From Pelagibacterales bacterium SAG-MED29 (GTDB taxonomy: Bacteria > Pseudomonadota > Alphaproteobacteria > Pelagibacterales > Pelagibacteraceae): a stretch of DNA of 64,000 bases. A program made the translations under genes and the position numbers. Positions 53,053 to 63,202 of this stretch are shown piece after piece. The stretch is taken from contig JACWDZ010000003.1 of assembly GCA_014653815.1 (NCBI GenBank), positions 1-64,000 of the forward strand. The letters run 5' to 3'. The number at the start of each line of letters is the position of its first letter. Position 1 is the stretch's first letter. The notes beneath the pieces are model-generated. The model had not been told where the DNA came from. It did not search any database and saw only the letters and a program-made list of their open reading frames with translations.

Positions 53053-53404
53053 TGGCAAAAACGATAAAATTGGTTTAAAAATTAACAATAATTTTTTTAT
53101 TCATGATTTTCAAACTAAAATTAAAAATAATGAAACATTAGTTTCAACCATATTAAATTTCACTAATAAGCACAAAGCAAATGTTGATAGAAATTTTTCA
53201 ATTCTCGTTAATAATGGCCCAGGCAGTTTTTCAACAATAAGAGCAGCTTTATCAATCGCAAAAGGAATTAAAATATCAAGCAATGTAAAGATATTTGGAT
53301 TTAAAGATGAAGATTTATTACAATTTAACCTTGAAAATATTGAAGTTTTAATTAATAAAAATTTAATAGAGAATAAATTGATTAAACCATTATATTTTAG
53401 TTAA
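53021..53404 (+). CDS. tsaB: Shortened TsaB-like tRNA t6A synthesis protein
   Basis: A 127-residue protein. 'FLIISCTGKNDKIGL' matches the first strand-loop of TsaB and 'ILVNNGPGSFSTIRAALSIAKGI' is the diagnostic TsaB motif (GPGSFTGLR). Normal TsaB is about 210-230 residues with two ASKHA-like domains; here the second domain is almost missing, yet the end 'LIKPLYFS' resembles the normal TsaB terminus (P-x-Y-L-R). This suggests internal deletion rather than simple truncation. TsaB scaffolds TsaD and TsaE for t6A37 synthesis. The rimI gene that usually follows is absent; fur comes next after 10 bp. Divergent overlap with the deacetylase gene at its start. Confidence 0.75.
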   Translation: MIKDFLIISCTGKNDKIGLKINNNFFIHDFQTKIKNNETLVSTILNFTNKHKANVDRNFSILVNNGPGSFSTIRAALSIAKGIKISSNVKIFGFKDEDLLQFNLENIEVLINKNLIENKLIKPLYFS

Positions 53405-53414
53405 ATAAGAATTT

Positions 53415-53834
53415 ATGAGTTCTATAGAAGAAAAATGTAAAGAAAAAGGTGTCAGATTAACTGAGCAAAGAAAGATAATTGCAAAAATACTTTCGGATTC
53501 AAAAGAAGAGTATGGCTCTAAAGACCATCCTGATGTTGATGAGCTACATAAACGTGTTACACAGATTGATGATAAAATAAGTATCGCAACTGTTTATAGA
53601 ACAGTAAAACTTTTTGAAGAAGCTGGAATTTTGATAAAGCATGACTTTAAGACAGGTAAAGCAAGATACGAAATTAATGATGATCACAATCATTTAATTG
53701 ATATTAATAGCGGTGAGATAGTAGAATTTGTGGACAAAGAAATTGAGTCTTTACAAGAGAAAATTGCAAATAAACTTGGCTATAAATTAGTAGACCATAA
53801 ACTTGAATTATACGGTTCAAAAATCAAAAAATAA
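53415..53834 (+). CDS. fur: Fur-family metal-responsive regulator
   Basis: A 139-residue protein: N-terminal winged helix ('GVRLTEQRKIIAKIL', 'ISIATVYRTVKLFEEAGI') and C-terminal dimerisation domain with 'NDDHNHLIDINSGEIVEF', the Fur metal-site motif in slightly altered form (H-x-H-H-D-H reduced to D-H-N-H). No C-x-x-C zinc pair is seen. In alphaproteobacteria this locus (tsaB-rimI-fur-miaB) encodes a Fur that often acts as a manganese (Mur) or iron regulator. Which metal it senses cannot be decided from sequence. Confidence 0.9.
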   Translation: MSSIEEKCKEKGVRLTEQRKIIAKILSDSKEEYGSKDHPDVDELHKRVTQIDDKISIATVYRTVKLFEEAGILIKHDFKTGKARYEINDDHNHLIDINSGEIVEFVDKEIESLQEKIANKLGYKLVDHKLELYGSKIKK

Positions 53835-53835
53835 A

Positions 53836-55170
53836 TTGTCCAAAAAAATATTTATTAAAACATTGGGATGTCAAATGAATGAATATGATAGTAATCGTAT
53901 TCTACATTTAACAAAAAAGATTAATTATTATTCAACTAAAAATATTAATGAGGCAGATTGTTATATTCTTAATACTTGCCATATAAGAGAAAAAGCAACA
54001 GATAAAGTTTATCACGAGGTAGGTAGAGTTAAGAAACAATTTAGAGATAAAAAAAAACCGATAGTGTTAATTGTAGGTTGTGTTGCTCAAGCTGAGGGTG
54101 AGGTATTATTAAAAAAAGAAAAATATATTAATGCAGTAGTTGGACCACAATCTTATCATGAAATAAATAAAATAATTTTAAATACGGAAAATGAGAATAT
54201 AAAAGTCAATTCCACTGAATTTGAAGTTATCAAAAAATTTGACCAACTTAATATAGTTAAAAACACTAATAGCAAAATCTCATCTTTTTTAACAATTCAA
54301 GAAGGATGTGATAAATTTTGTAAATTCTGTGTTGTGCCCTACACAAGAGGCCCAGAATATTCTAGATCATCTTCCGAGATTATATTAGAAGCAAAACAAC
54401 TTGTTGAAAATGGATCACGAGAAATTACTTTATTAGGACAAAATGTTAATGCTTATAACTGGAGAAATCAAAGATTATCTGATTTGTTATATTCGTTAAG
54501 TGAAATTAAAGATTTAAAAAGAATAAGATATACAACCTCTCATCCAAAAGATTTTACAGATGATTTAGTAGAAGCACATGGTGCATGTAAAAAATTGATG
54601 CCACTTTTACATCTACCTGTTCAGAGTGGATCAACAAAGATTTTGAAAAATATGAATAGAAATCACACAATAGAAGAATATTTACAAATAATTGAGAAAC
54701 TTAAAAAAAAGAACTCTTATATAAAATTTTCTAGTGATTTTATAATTGCTTATCCTGATGAAACTAGAGATGATTTTGAAAAAACAGTATCATTAATGAA
54801 ACAAGTAGAGTTTATTAATTCATATTCATTTATTTTTAGTGCAAGACCTGGAACACCAGCTGCAAATTTTAAAAAAGTAGATGAAAAAATTGCTAAGGAA
54901 AGATTGGTTATTTTTCAAAGAGTTGCTGATGAAATTAAAACAAAATATAGGAATAAACTTGTTAACTCAACGACTAACGTATTATTTGAAAATAACACTA
55001 AAGATTTAGACAAATATTTTGGTAGAGATGAATATTTCAATTCAGTTATTGTTAATAGCAGTGAAAATTTAGCCGGTAAAATTAGAAAGGTTAAAATTAA
55101 TAGTTGTAATCACAACACTTTATTTGGTGAAGTTATTTTAGAAAACAAACCAAAGGAATACGCAGCTTAA
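53836..55170 (+). CDS. miaB: tRNA-2-methylthio-N6-dimethylallyladenosine synthase MiaB
   Basis: 444 residues from a TTG 1 bp after the fur stop, giving 'SKKIFIKTLGCQMNEYDSNR', the normal MiaB opening. An in-frame ATG 11 codons earlier would overlap fur by 32 bp with unconserved residues, so TTG is preferred. The radical-SAM motif 'CDKFCKFCVVPYTRG' (C-x3-C-x2-C), the N-terminal cluster Cys residues ('GCQMN', 'NTCHIREKA', 'GCVAQAEG') and the C-terminal TRAM domain are present. It thiomethylates i6A37 of tRNA. Confidence 0.93.
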   Translation: MSKKIFIKTLGCQMNEYDSNRILHLTKKINYYSTKNINEADCYILNTCHIREKATDKVYHEVGRVKKQFRDKKKPIVLIVGCVAQAEGEVLLKKEKYINAVVGPQSYHEINKIILNTENENIKVNSTEFEVIKKFDQLNIVKNTNSKISSFLTIQEGCDKFCKFCVVPYTRGPEYSRSSSEIILEAKQLVENGSREITLLGQNVNAYNWRNQRLSDLLYSLSEIKDLKRIRYTTSHPKDFTDDLVEAHGACKKLMPLLHLPVQSGSTKILKNMNRNHTIEEYLQIIEKLKKKNSYIKFSSDFIIAYPDETRDDFEKTVSLMKQVEFINSYSFIFSARPGTPAANFKKVDEKIAKERLVIFQRVADEIKTKYRNKLVNSTTNVLFENNTKDLDKYFGRDEYFNSVIVNSSENLAGKIRKVKINSCNHNTLFGEVILENKPKEYAA

Positions 55171-55175
55171 AATTT

Positions 55176-56180
55176 ATGTCAGAAATAAGTAAGTTAGATC
55201 AAAATTTAATTATAAGAAAGATAGACTCAGAAACAATCAATATTCAGATAACAAACAATACAATGTTAATGTCAATTGTTGGCCAGTTTGATCAAAATTT
55301 AAAAGAATTAGAAAAGTTAACCAATACAGTTATTTTTTTTAGAGGAAACTCTATTACTTGCAAAGGAAAAAAGGCTAATTTAAAAGATTTTTCCGAGGCA
55401 ATTAAATTTCTAATTAACAAATATCTTTTGACTAATTTTATTGAAAAAGGCGATATAATGCTATCAGTTAAAAAAGATATGAAACCTGAAGAATCAAACG
55501 TAAAGTCATTTAAACAGCTAATTAAAACACCACGAAAATCAGTTATAGCAAGATCTGAAAAACAGTCTGATTATATAAAAGCACTTAAAGAAAATGACAT
55601 TGTGATGTCACTTGGGCCTGCTGGAACAGGAAAAAGTTTTTTAGCAGTCTCTGTTGCTGTCACTTTATTAATGGAGAAAAAGATAGAGAGAGTGATTTTA
55701 TCAAGACCTGCTGTTGAAGCGGGAGAAAAATTAGGTTTTTTACCCGGAGACATGAAAGAGAAAGTCGACCCATATCTTAGACCACTTTATGATGCATTAT
55801 ACGAATTATTTGGTGCAAATAAAATAGATAAGAGAATTGAAACTGGAGAAATTGAAATTGCTCCACTTGCATTCATGAGAGGAAGAACTTTGAAAAATTG
55901 TTTTGCAATATTAGATGAAGCTCAAAATGCAACAGAAACCCAAATTAAAATGTTTTTAACTAGAATTGGTGAAAATTCTAAACTAGTTGTTAATGGAGAT
56001 CCGTCCCAAGTAGATTTAATTAACAAATCACAATCTGGTCTTATAAAATCAAAAAATATTTTACAAGACGTAAAAGAGATAAAAATTATAGAATTTGATC
56101 ATACTGATGTAGTAAGACATCCGTTAGTTTCAAAGATTATCAAGGCTTATCAAAAGAAAAGCACTGATGATAAAAATTAA
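55176..56180 (+). CDS. PhoH-like ATPase (YbeZ family)
   Basis: A 334-residue P-loop ATPase with 'VMSLGPAGTGKSFLAVSVAV' (Walker A), 'RPAVEAGEKLGFLPGD' and 'FAILDEAQNATETQIKMFLT' (Walker B), and an N-terminal KH-like segment. YbeZ partners with the endoribonuclease YbeY, encoded next and overlapping by 14 bp, in rRNA maturation and RNA quality control. Length is typical for YbeZ. The corC gene usually found between ybeY and lnt is missing here. Confidence 0.95.
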   Translation: MSEISKLDQNLIIRKIDSETINIQITNNTMLMSIVGQFDQNLKELEKLTNTVIFFRGNSITCKGKKANLKDFSEAIKFLINKYLLTNFIEKGDIMLSVKKDMKPEESNVKSFKQLIKTPRKSVIARSEKQSDYIKALKENDIVMSLGPAGTGKSFLAVSVAVTLLMEKKIERVILSRPAVEAGEKLGFLPGDMKEKVDPYLRPLYDALYELFGANKIDKRIETGEIEIAPLAFMRGRTLKNCFAILDEAQNATETQIKMFLTRIGENSKLVVNGDPSQVDLINKSQSGLIKSKNILQDVKEIKIIEFDHTDVVRHPLVSKIIKAYQKKSTDDKN

Positions 56181-56631
56181 TGTAATTTTAAATAACATTA
56201 TTTGGAAGAAATACTTGAAAGACCCACATAGTTTTATTGATAAAAAAATAGAATTACTTAATAAAAAAAACAAGTCATATACAAAGAATACTTTGATATG
56301 CTCATTGCTTTTATCAGGGACAGCAGAAATAAAAAAACTAAATAAAAAATTTAGAAAAAAAAATAAATCTACTGATGTTTTGTCTTTCCCTTTTTATGAA
56401 AAAAAGCAGTTAAATAATAACATTAAAAAAGAAAAGGAAATTTATATAGGAGATATAATTATTAATTTGAATGAAATAAAAAACAAAAATAATAAAACTA
56501 AATTTCAAGAGGGGCTAAATAAGCTTTGGGTACATGGATTAGTTCATTTATTTGGCTATCAACACAAAAAAAATAAGGATTTTTATGCTATGAAAAAAAT
56601 AGAAGAAAAATATCTTGAATATATAAATTAA
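56167..56631 (+). CDS. ybeY: Endoribonuclease YbeY (rRNA maturation factor)
   Basis: A 154-residue UPF0054 protein. The metal-binding motif 'WVHGLVHLFGYQH' (H-G-x-x-H-L-x-G-y-x-H) is intact, with 'KNKSTDVLSFPF' and 'IYIGDIIINLNEI' upstream as in the family. It works in 16S rRNA 3'-end maturation and 70S quality control. It overlaps phoH by 14 bp and is followed directly by lnt with no gap. Confidence 0.95.
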   Translation: MIKINVILNNIIWKKYLKDPHSFIDKKIELLNKKNKSYTKNTLICSLLLSGTAEIKKLNKKFRKKNKSTDVLSFPFYEKKQLNNNIKKEKEIYIGDIIINLNEIKNKNNKTKFQEGLNKLWVHGLVHLFGYQHKKNKDFYAMKKIEEKYLEYIN

Positions 56632-58194
56632 ATGTTAGAAAAGATTTTGAATAATCGTGCTATCGTATTGTATTTATTGCCTTTTTGTTTGGGTCTGTTG
56701 ACTGTATTTTCTTTTCAACCATTTAATTTATCATTTATCAATTTTTTTTTACTACCAATTATTTTCTCTCTCATAGTTTATGTCAGAAAAAGATCAAAAA
56801 GCATTTATAGAAAAAAGCCTTATCGAAAAAATTTGTTTTTGATTGGTTTTTTATTTGGATTTGGTTTTTATTTGAGTGGAATTTTTTGGATAGCTTATTC
56901 TTTAACTTTTGATGATAACTTTAAATTTTTAATTCCGTTTGCAGTAATACTAGTACCTCTTTTTTTAAGTCTTTTTACAGGTTTAACTACTTTAATAATT
57001 GGTCAATTCTTAAGTTATAATTTTTCTTCACTGTTATTATTTTCAGGATCTTTTGCTTTATCAGATTATATAAGAGGAAAAATTTTAACAGGTTTTCCTT
57101 GGAATCTTTGGAGTTATAGTTGGTCATGGCTTACTGAGGTTTTACAAATTCTTAATTTATCAGGATTATTTGCTTTCAATCTTTTAGCTATAACAATTTT
57201 TTCTATACCAGCAGTCCTATTTTTTAAAATTAACTTAGGCAAGAAAATTTTAATAATAAGTTCTACATTTTTTTTTATTTTTTCTATTTATATTTATGGA
57301 ACTTTTTCTATTAACAAGAACAAAGGTTTACTAAATTATTTAGATAACAGTAAAAAAATTTATACTAAAGTTATTTCCCCAAATTTTGAATTAAAATACA
57401 ACTTATCTATAGATGAAGTAGAAAATAAATTAAAAAAACTAGTCAGATATAGTGATCCAGATCAAAAAAAAGCAACTTTATTTATTTGGCCTGAAGGTAT
57501 TTTTACTGGATTTAATTATAATGAAATTTCCCAATTCAGTAATATCATAAGAGATAATTTTAATGAAAACCATCTTATTTTATTTGGAATTAATACAGTA
57601 GATAAAAACTCCGAAGAATATTTTAATAGCCTAGTTATTGTAGATAATAAATTTAAAATATTACATCAATATAATAAAAAAAAATTAGTACCTTTTGGAG
57701 AATTTTTACCTTTTGAAAAATTTTTAAATAAATTAGGTTTAAAAAAAATTACACAAGGACACGGTTCTTTTTTAAAAGGGAAAATACAAGGAAATATTGT
57801 GCTTAATAATTTAAATATTCTGCCTTTGATCTGTTATGAAATCATTTTTCCAGAACTGACACAACAAGCAAGCAGTAAAACTAATATGATAGTAAATATC
57901 TCTGAAGATGGATGGTTTGGTAATTCAATTGGCCCCCATCAACATTTTGCTAAAGCAATTTTTAGATCTATTGAAAATGATTCATTTTTGGTCAGGTCAG
58001 CAAATAAAGGAATTAGTGCTATAATTAGTAATAAAGGAGAAATTATTAAAACATTAAATACCTACGAGACTGGAAATATTGAGATGGATATTCCCTTATT
58101 AAAATCAGAGTATAAAAATAAAAATGATTTGATATTTTTTATTCTTTTATTTACATATCTATTTATCTTTTTAATTTTTAAAAATAAAAACTAA
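56632..58194 (+). CDS. lnt: Apolipoprotein N-acyltransferase
   Basis: A 520-residue membrane enzyme with about eight hydrophobic helices (N-terminal six, then a C-terminal one after the nitrilase domain). The nitrilase-like catalytic triad is visible: Glu in 'FIWPEGIF', Lys in '[14 protein letters not shown]' and Cys in '[12 protein letters not shown]'. It adds the third acyl chain to lipoproteins, preparing them for LolA-dependent transport, whose gene is also in this window. Its stop overlaps the metK start by one base. Confidence 0.95.
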   Translation: MLEKILNNRAIVLYLLPFCLGLLTVFSFQPFNLSFINFFLLPIIFSLIVYVRKRSKSIYRKKPYRKNLFLIGFLFGFGFYLSGIFWIAYSLTFDDNFKFLIPFAVILVPLFLSLFTGLTTLIIGQFLSYNFSSLLLFSGSFALSDYIRGKILTGFPWNLWSYSWSWLTEVLQILNLSGLFAFNLLAITIFSIPAVLFFKINLGKKILIISSTFFFIFSIYIYGTFSINKNKGLLNYLDNSKKIYTKVISPNFELKYNLSIDEVENKLKKLVRYSDPDQKKATLFIWPEGIFTGFNYNEISQFSNIIRDNFNENHLILFGINTVDKNSEEYFNSLVIVDNKFKILHQYNKKKLVPFGEFLPFEKFLNKLGLKKITQGHGSFLKGKIQGNIVLNNLNILPLICYEIIFPELTQQASSKTNMIVNISEDGWFGNSIGPHQHFAKAIFRSIENDSFLVRSANKGISAIISNKGEIIKTLNTYETGNIEMDIPLLKSEYKNKNDLIFFILLFTYLFIFLIFKNKN

Positions 58195-59357
58195 TGCACG
58201 ATAATAAATATTTATTTACAAGCGAATCTGTTTCCGAAGGTCATCCAGATAAAGTCTGTGATAGGATTTCAGATATGGTTGTGGATTCCTATTTATCTAA
58301 AGATCCTTTCTCTCGTGTGGCTTGTGAAACTCTTACAACAACTAACAAAGTTGTATTAGCCGGAGAGATTAGAGGGCCAAAAATAGAAAAAGATGAAATT
58401 ATAAGCAAAGTTCAAGAATGCATAAAAGATATTGGTTATGATCAAGAAGGATTTAGTTGGAAAACAGTTAATATAGAAACATTTTTACATGAACAGTCTG
58501 CTGATATAGCTATGGGCGTCGACTCTAAAGATAACAAAGATGAAGGTGCAGGTGATCAAGGAATTATGTTTGGTTATGCATGCACAGAGACTGAGGAGTT
58601 AATGCCAGCTCCAATTCATTTTTCACATAAAATTTTAAGATTAATGGCAGAAGATAGAAAAAAAGGAATTTTAAAAGGAATAGAACCAGACTCTAAGAGT
58701 CAAGTAACGATGTTATATCAAGATAATAAACCAGTAAAAGTTACTTCAGTAGTAATTTCAACTCAACATTCAAAAGATTTAAATCAAGAAAAAGTTAAAG
58801 ATTTAGTTCTTCCATATATTAAAAAATCTATTCCAGAAAACTATGTTAAAGATTTAGATTCTAAAGAAGTATATATTAATCCAACTGGCCAATTTATAAT
58901 TGGTGGACCAGATGGAGACACTGGTTTAACTGGCAGAAAAATAATTGTTGATACCTATGGAGGAGCAGCTCCACATGGAGGCGGAGCTTTTTCTGGGAAA
59001 GATCCAACGAAGGTAGATAGGTCAGCCGCTTATGCCGCAAGGTATTTAGCTAAAAATATTGTGTCTTCAGGTGCATCTAAAAAATGTTTAATTCAATTAG
59101 CTTATGCTATCGGAGTTTCAAAACCATTATCTATTTTTATAAAACTTGCAGAAGGGGATGAAAATAAAGTTGATAGTGTAAAAAAAATTATTGACCAAAA
59201 TTTTAATTTATCTCCAAGAGGAATTAGGGAAATGCTAAAATTAAATAACCCAATATATGAAATTACCTCTGCTTACGGTCATTTTGGTAGAAAACCATCA
59301 AATAAAGGAGAATTTACTTGGGAAAAAACAGATAAAGCAAATTTATTTAAGTTGTAA
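58194..59357 (+). CDS. metK: S-adenosylmethionine synthetase
   Basis: A 387-residue enzyme that makes SAM from methionine and ATP. '[20 protein letters not shown]' (first signature), '[12 protein letters not shown]' and '[20 protein letters not shown]' (P-loop-like phosphate motif) are intact. No riboswitch can lie directly upstream because its ATG overlaps the lnt stop. A terminator-like hairpin follows before nusA. The genes trmB and rimP, usually between metK and nusA, are absent. Confidence 0.98.
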   Translation: MHDNKYLFTSESVSEGHPDKVCDRISDMVVDSYLSKDPFSRVACETLTTTNKVVLAGEIRGPKIEKDEIISKVQECIKDIGYDQEGFSWKTVNIETFLHEQSADIAMGVDSKDNKDEGAGDQGIMFGYACTETEELMPAPIHFSHKILRLMAEDRKKGILKGIEPDSKSQVTMLYQDNKPVKVTSVVISTQHSKDLNQEKVKDLVLPYIKKSIPENYVKDLDSKEVYINPTGQFIIGGPDGDTGLTGRKIIVDTYGGAAPHGGGAFSGKDPTKVDRSAAYAARYLAKNIVSSGASKKCLIQLAYAIGVSKPLSIFIKLAEGDENKVDSVKKIIDQNFNLSPRGIREMLKLNNPIYEITSAYGHFGRKPSNKGEFTWEKTDKANLFKL

Positions 59358-59411
59358 TCTTGAAAAAACCATAATTTTCAATTAAAAAAACTATATAACT
59401 GGAGAATATCA

Positions 59412-59437
59412 AAATGGGCTTTAGCCCATTTTTTTTT
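59412..59437 (+). terminator. Intrinsic terminator between metK and nusA
   Basis: AAATGGGC-TTTA-GCCCATTT with a long T-tract (about nine T) immediately after: a textbook rho-independent terminator with an 8-bp or longer stem. It ends metK transcription and lies just 1 bp before the AGGAG ribosome-binding site of nusA, so it could also act as an attenuator for the nusA-infB-rbfA-rpsO-pnp operon, for example through NusA-dependent autoregulation. No other promoter is obvious between the hairpin and nusA. Confidence 0.85.
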
Positions 59438-59451
59438 AGGAGAATTAAAAA

Positions 59452-61002
59452 ATGTTAAATAGAGGATTAGATAAATTAGAGCTTTTAAGAATTGTAGAAG
59501 CAGTTGCTAACGAAAAATCAATTGATAAAGAACTCGTTATAGGCTCAATGGAAAGTGCAATTCAAAAAGCTGCTTTAACTAAATTTGGAAACGATAATAA
59601 TATTGAAGTATTAATTGACAGAGAAAGCGGTGATATTAAAATTCAAAAAGTTTTAGATATAGTAGAAAATGTTGAAGATCCTTCTAAAGAAATTAATTTA
59701 AATGATGCAAAAAAGATTGATTCTAAAAATAATGATCTAAAAATTGGCGATAAAATTTACGAGGAACTACCACAAGTTGACTTTGGAAGAATTGCAGCAC
59801 AAAGTGCTAAACAAGTGATTAGCGCTAGAGTGCGTGAAGCTGAAAAAAATAGACAATATGAAGACTTTATAGACAAACAGGGTCAAATTCTAAGTGGAAT
59901 TATTAAGCGATTAGAATATGGAAATGTTATTATTGACTTAGGAAAAGCTGAGGGCGTTATTAAAAAAGATGAACTTATTCCAAGAGAAATTTTAAAAAAT
60001 GGTGATAGAGTAAAAGCTTATTGTTATGAAGTTAAGAAAGAACTAAAAGGTCATCAAATATTTTTATCGAGAGCACACCCTCAATTTTTGGCTAGATTAT
60101 TTTTTCAAGAAGTTCCAGAAATTTATGAAGGAACTATAGAAATTAAAGCTATTGCAAGAGATCCTGGGAGTAGAGCTAAAATTTGCGTATATTCTAAAGA
60201 CTCTTCTATTGATCCAGTTGGAGCATGTGTAGGAATGAGAGGAAGCAGGGTTCAAACAATAGTTAATGAATTACATGGTGAAAAAATTGATATAATTAAG
60301 TGGACAGAAGATCTTCCAACTTTAATTTCTGAGTCTCTTTCACCAGCAGAAATACAAAAAGTTTTAATTGATCAAGATAATAAGAGAATAGATATTATTT
60401 TAACCGAAGATAATTTAAGTAAAGCAATTGGTCGTAGAGGTCAGAACGTAAGATTAGCATCTAAATTAATAAATTATGAAATCGATATTTTAACAGACAA
60501 AGAAGACTCAGAAAGAAGACAAGCTGAATTTAAAGATAAAACTGAAACATTAATCAAAAATTTAGAAGTTGATGAGACATTAGGGCAGCTTTTGGTGTCA
60601 GAAGGATTTACAAGCATTGAAGACATTGTTCAATCAACACCGGAAGATATTTCAAAAATAGATGCAATTGATGAAGAGACAGCAAAAGAACTAATCAATA
60701 GATCGAAAGAAACATTGGTTAAAGAAAAAGAGGAAGTTGCTCAAAAATTAAAAGAGCTGGGTGTAGAAGAGTCATTAATAGGTCTAAAAGGCATGACGCA
60801 GGGAATGCTTGTAATTTTAGGTCAAAAAAATATAAAAAAATTGAACGATTTTGCTGACTTGTCATCAGACGAATTAATAGGTGGTTTTGATGAAGTTAAA
60901 GGAAAAAAGATTAGGATTGAAGGATATTTAGAAGAATTTTCTTTATCTAGAAAAGAAGCTGATCAATTAATTATGTCAGCTAGAGAGATTGCTTACAAGT
61001 AA
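59452..61002 (+). CDS. nusA: Transcription termination/antitermination factor NusA
   Basis: A 516-residue protein: N-terminal RNAP-binding domain ('LELLRIVEAVANEKSI'), S1 domain ('GQILSGIIKRLEYGNVIIDL', about 141-200), two KH domains with 'VGACVGMRGSRVQTIV' and 'LSKAIGRRGQNVRLAS', and C-terminal acidic repeats with helix-hairpin-helix character (about 365-516), as found in proteobacterial NusA. A strong AGGAG ribosome-binding site precedes the ATG. It directly follows a terminator hairpin rather than rimP, its usual upstream neighbour. Confidence 0.97.
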   Translation: MLNRGLDKLELLRIVEAVANEKSIDKELVIGSMESAIQKAALTKFGNDNNIEVLIDRESGDIKIQKVLDIVENVEDPSKEINLNDAKKIDSKNNDLKIGDKIYEELPQVDFGRIAAQSAKQVISARVREAEKNRQYEDFIDKQGQILSGIIKRLEYGNVIIDLGKAEGVIKKDELIPREILKNGDRVKAYCYEVKKELKGHQIFLSRAHPQFLARLFFQEVPEIYEGTIEIKAIARDPGSRAKICVYSKDSSIDPVGACVGMRGSRVQTIVNELHGEKIDIIKWTEDLPTLISESLSPAEIQKVLIDQDNKRIDIILTEDNLSKAIGRRGQNVRLASKLINYEIDILTDKEDSERRQAEFKDKTETLIKNLEVDETLGQLLVSEGFTSIEDIVQSTPEDISKIDAIDEETAKELINRSKETLVKEKEEVAQKLKELGVEESLIGLKGMTQGMLVILGQKNIKKLNDFADLSSDELIGGFDEVKGKKIRIEGYLEEFSLSRKEADQLIMSAREIAYK

Positions 61003-61006
61003 TGTT

Positions 61007-63202
61007 ATGGAAAAAAAAGATAAAAAAAAGACACTTACTATTTCATCAAATTTAAAAAAAAAAATTGATACAAGTTCTATAAGCGCAGATGGAAAAAAAT
61101 CTTTCTCAGTAGATAAAAAAAAGTCTTTTAAAGGTAACAAAAACATTAATAGAATCGCTCAATCTTTTGGTAAGACCAATAATCTGGATACAAGGGATAT
61201 AAAAAAGAAAAATTATGCTAGAAAATTTATTGAACAACAAGCTACTAAAGCTTTTATAAAAAAAACAGATAAACCAACTGGAAAAAACAAATTAAAATTA
61301 AAAAATCCAATAGATAAAAAAGACTTTAAATTAACAGTTTCTAGAGCTTTAAATGTTGAAGAAATTGAGATTAAACAAAGAAGTTTAGCTTCTGTTAAGA
61401 GAGCTAGGTTAAAAGAGAAAAAAAATAAACCAGAGAATGAAGAAAAGAAAGAATTCAAAAAAGTAATTAGAGATGTAAAAATACCTGAACAAATTACTAT
61501 ACAAGAACTTTCAAATCGAATGGCAGAAAAATCTAGTGATATCATTAAATTCTTATTTAACATGAAAGTAATAGCAACTATTAATCATAATATTGATAAA
61601 GATACTGCGGAATATATTGTTAAAGAATTTGGACACAAACCAATATTAGAAGATCAACCAACATTGGAGACAAATAAGGTTAAAGAAAAATTAGAAGGAG
61701 ATATACAAAATAGAGCACCAGTAGTTACAATTATGGGACATGTTGATCATGGAAAAACTTCTTTATTAGATTCTTTAAGAGATTCAAATGTGGTTTCAGG
61801 AGAACACGGCGGTATTACTCAACATATTGGAGCTTATCAAGTTATAGCAGAAGACAATAAAGTTATTACTTTTATTGACACTCCTGGCCATGCGGCTTTT
61901 ACTGAGATGCGTGCTCGTGGATCAAAAATTACTGACATTGTAGTCCTAGTAGTTGCAGCTGATGACGGGATCAAGCCACAAACTGTTGAAGCAATTAAGC
62001 ACGCTAAAGCGGCAAAAGTTCCTATAATAGTTGCAATTAATAAATGTGATTTACCTGAAAAAAATATAAGTAAAATTAAAAATGAAATGATGCAATACGA
62101 GTTAATTGCTGAAGATCTAAGCGGAGATACTTTATTTGTAGAAGTATCAGCATTAAAAAAAATTAATTTAGATAAACTTAAAGAAAACATTTTATTACAA
62201 TCAGAAATTTTGGATTTAAAAGCTTCATTTTCTGGACAAGCCAAGGGTATTGTCATCGAGTCTAAAATAGACAAAGGGAAAGGACCAGTGTCTACAGTTT
62301 TAATTAGTAATGGAAAATTAAAAAGAGGAGACTATTTTATTTGTGGAGATACATGGGGAAAGATTAGAGCGATGATAAATTATGAAGGTAAAAATATTGA
62401 TGAGGCATTACCTTCTATGCCAGTTGAAATACTGGGAATGAATAGCTCAGCTTTTGCAGGAGCAGAATTTTTGGTCACGAAAGACGAAGATGAAGCCAAA
62501 GAAATGGCAGAATATAAAAAAAATAATTTTGTTCAGAACAAAGTTCTAGCTAAAGACAAAGCGACACTTTTTGACTCTACAAAAGACAAAGATGAATTAA
62601 ATATTATTATTAAATCAGATGTTCAAGGATCAAGTGAAGCATTAAAAATGGCAATTAATAAAATCAAGCATGAAGAAGTTGAAGCTAAAATCATTTTATC
62701 TGACATTGGAATGATAAATGAAACCGATGTTTCATTAGCTAAGGCATCGAATGCGATATTGATTGGTTTTAATGTTAAACCTAACAGAGAAGCTAAAAAA
62801 TTAGCAGAAGAGCAAAAAATTGATATTAAATATTTCAATATAATTTATGAAGCACTTGAGTATGTTGAAAAATCTTTATCAGGTTTGTTAGAACCAGATG
62901 TAAAAGAAACAGTTTTAGGTTCCGCTGAGATTCAAAAAATATTTAAAGTATCTAATGCAGGTAAAATTGCAGGATCAAAAGTTATTAATGGAGAGATTAA
63001 AAGCAAATCTAAAGCAAGAATTATAAGAGATGGTGTCGTTGTATATAGTGGTGAGATTCAAAGTATTTATAGAGAAAAAAATCAAGTTAAGGAAGTTGGC
63101 ACAGGACTTGAGTGTGGAATTAGCATTAAAGATTTTATTGATTTTAAAGAAAAAGATGTAATCGAGTCATATCAAGCAGAAAAAATTCAAAGGTCAATAT
63201 AA
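61007..63202 (+). CDS. infB: Translation initiation factor IF-2
   Basis: 731 residues from the ATG at 'MEKKDKKKTLTISSNLKKK' (a TTG in frame six codons upstream overlaps nusA and is rejected). The N-terminal 150 residues are Lys-rich and low complexity, followed by the IF2 N-domain ('IQELSNRMAEKSSDIIKFLF'), the GTPase ('MGHVDHGKTSLLD', 'DTPGHAAF', 'NKCD') and domains 2-4. It places initiator tRNA on the 30S subunit. The ylxR gene that commonly precedes infB is absent (4 bp from nusA). Confidence 0.97.
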   Translation: MEKKDKKKTLTISSNLKKKIDTSSISADGKKSFSVDKKKSFKGNKNINRIAQSFGKTNNLDTRDIKKKNYARKFIEQQATKAFIKKTDKPTGKNKLKLKNPIDKKDFKLTVSRALNVEEIEIKQRSLASVKRARLKEKKNKPENEEKKEFKKVIRDVKIPEQITIQELSNRMAEKSSDIIKFLFNMKVIATINHNIDKDTAEYIVKEFGHKPILEDQPTLETNKVKEKLEGDIQNRAPVVTIMGHVDHGKTSLLDSLRDSNVVSGEHGGITQHIGAYQVIAEDNKVITFIDTPGHAAFTEMRARGSKITDIVVLVVAADDGIKPQTVEAIKHAKAAKVPIIVAINKCDLPEKNISKIKNEMMQYELIAEDLSGDTLFVEVSALKKINLDKLKENILLQSEILDLKASFSGQAKGIVIESKIDKGKGPVSTVLISNGKLKRGDYFICGDTWGKIRAMINYEGKNIDEALPSMPVEILGMNSSAFAGAEFLVTKDEDEAKEMAEYKKNNFVQNKVLAKDKATLFDSTKDKDELNIIIKSDVQGSSEALKMAINKIKHEEVEAKIILSDIGMINETDVSLAKASNAILIGFNVKPNREAKKLAEEQKIDIKYFNIIYEALEYVEKSLSGLLEPDVKETVLGSAEIQKIFKVSNAGKIAGSKVINGEIKSKSKARIIRDGVVVYSGEIQSIYREKNQVKEVGTGLECGISIKDFIDFKEKDVIESYQAEKIQRSI

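Noticed and set aside
58100-58194. SAM riboswitch upstream of metK
   Set aside because: Streamlined marine alphaproteobacteria carry SAM riboswitches, but here lnt coding sequence continues to the metK ATG, with no non-coding leader.
60989-61006. TTG start for infB upstream of 61007
   Set aside because: It overlaps the nusA end and adds residues not seen in IF-2; the ATG after the nusA stop is better.
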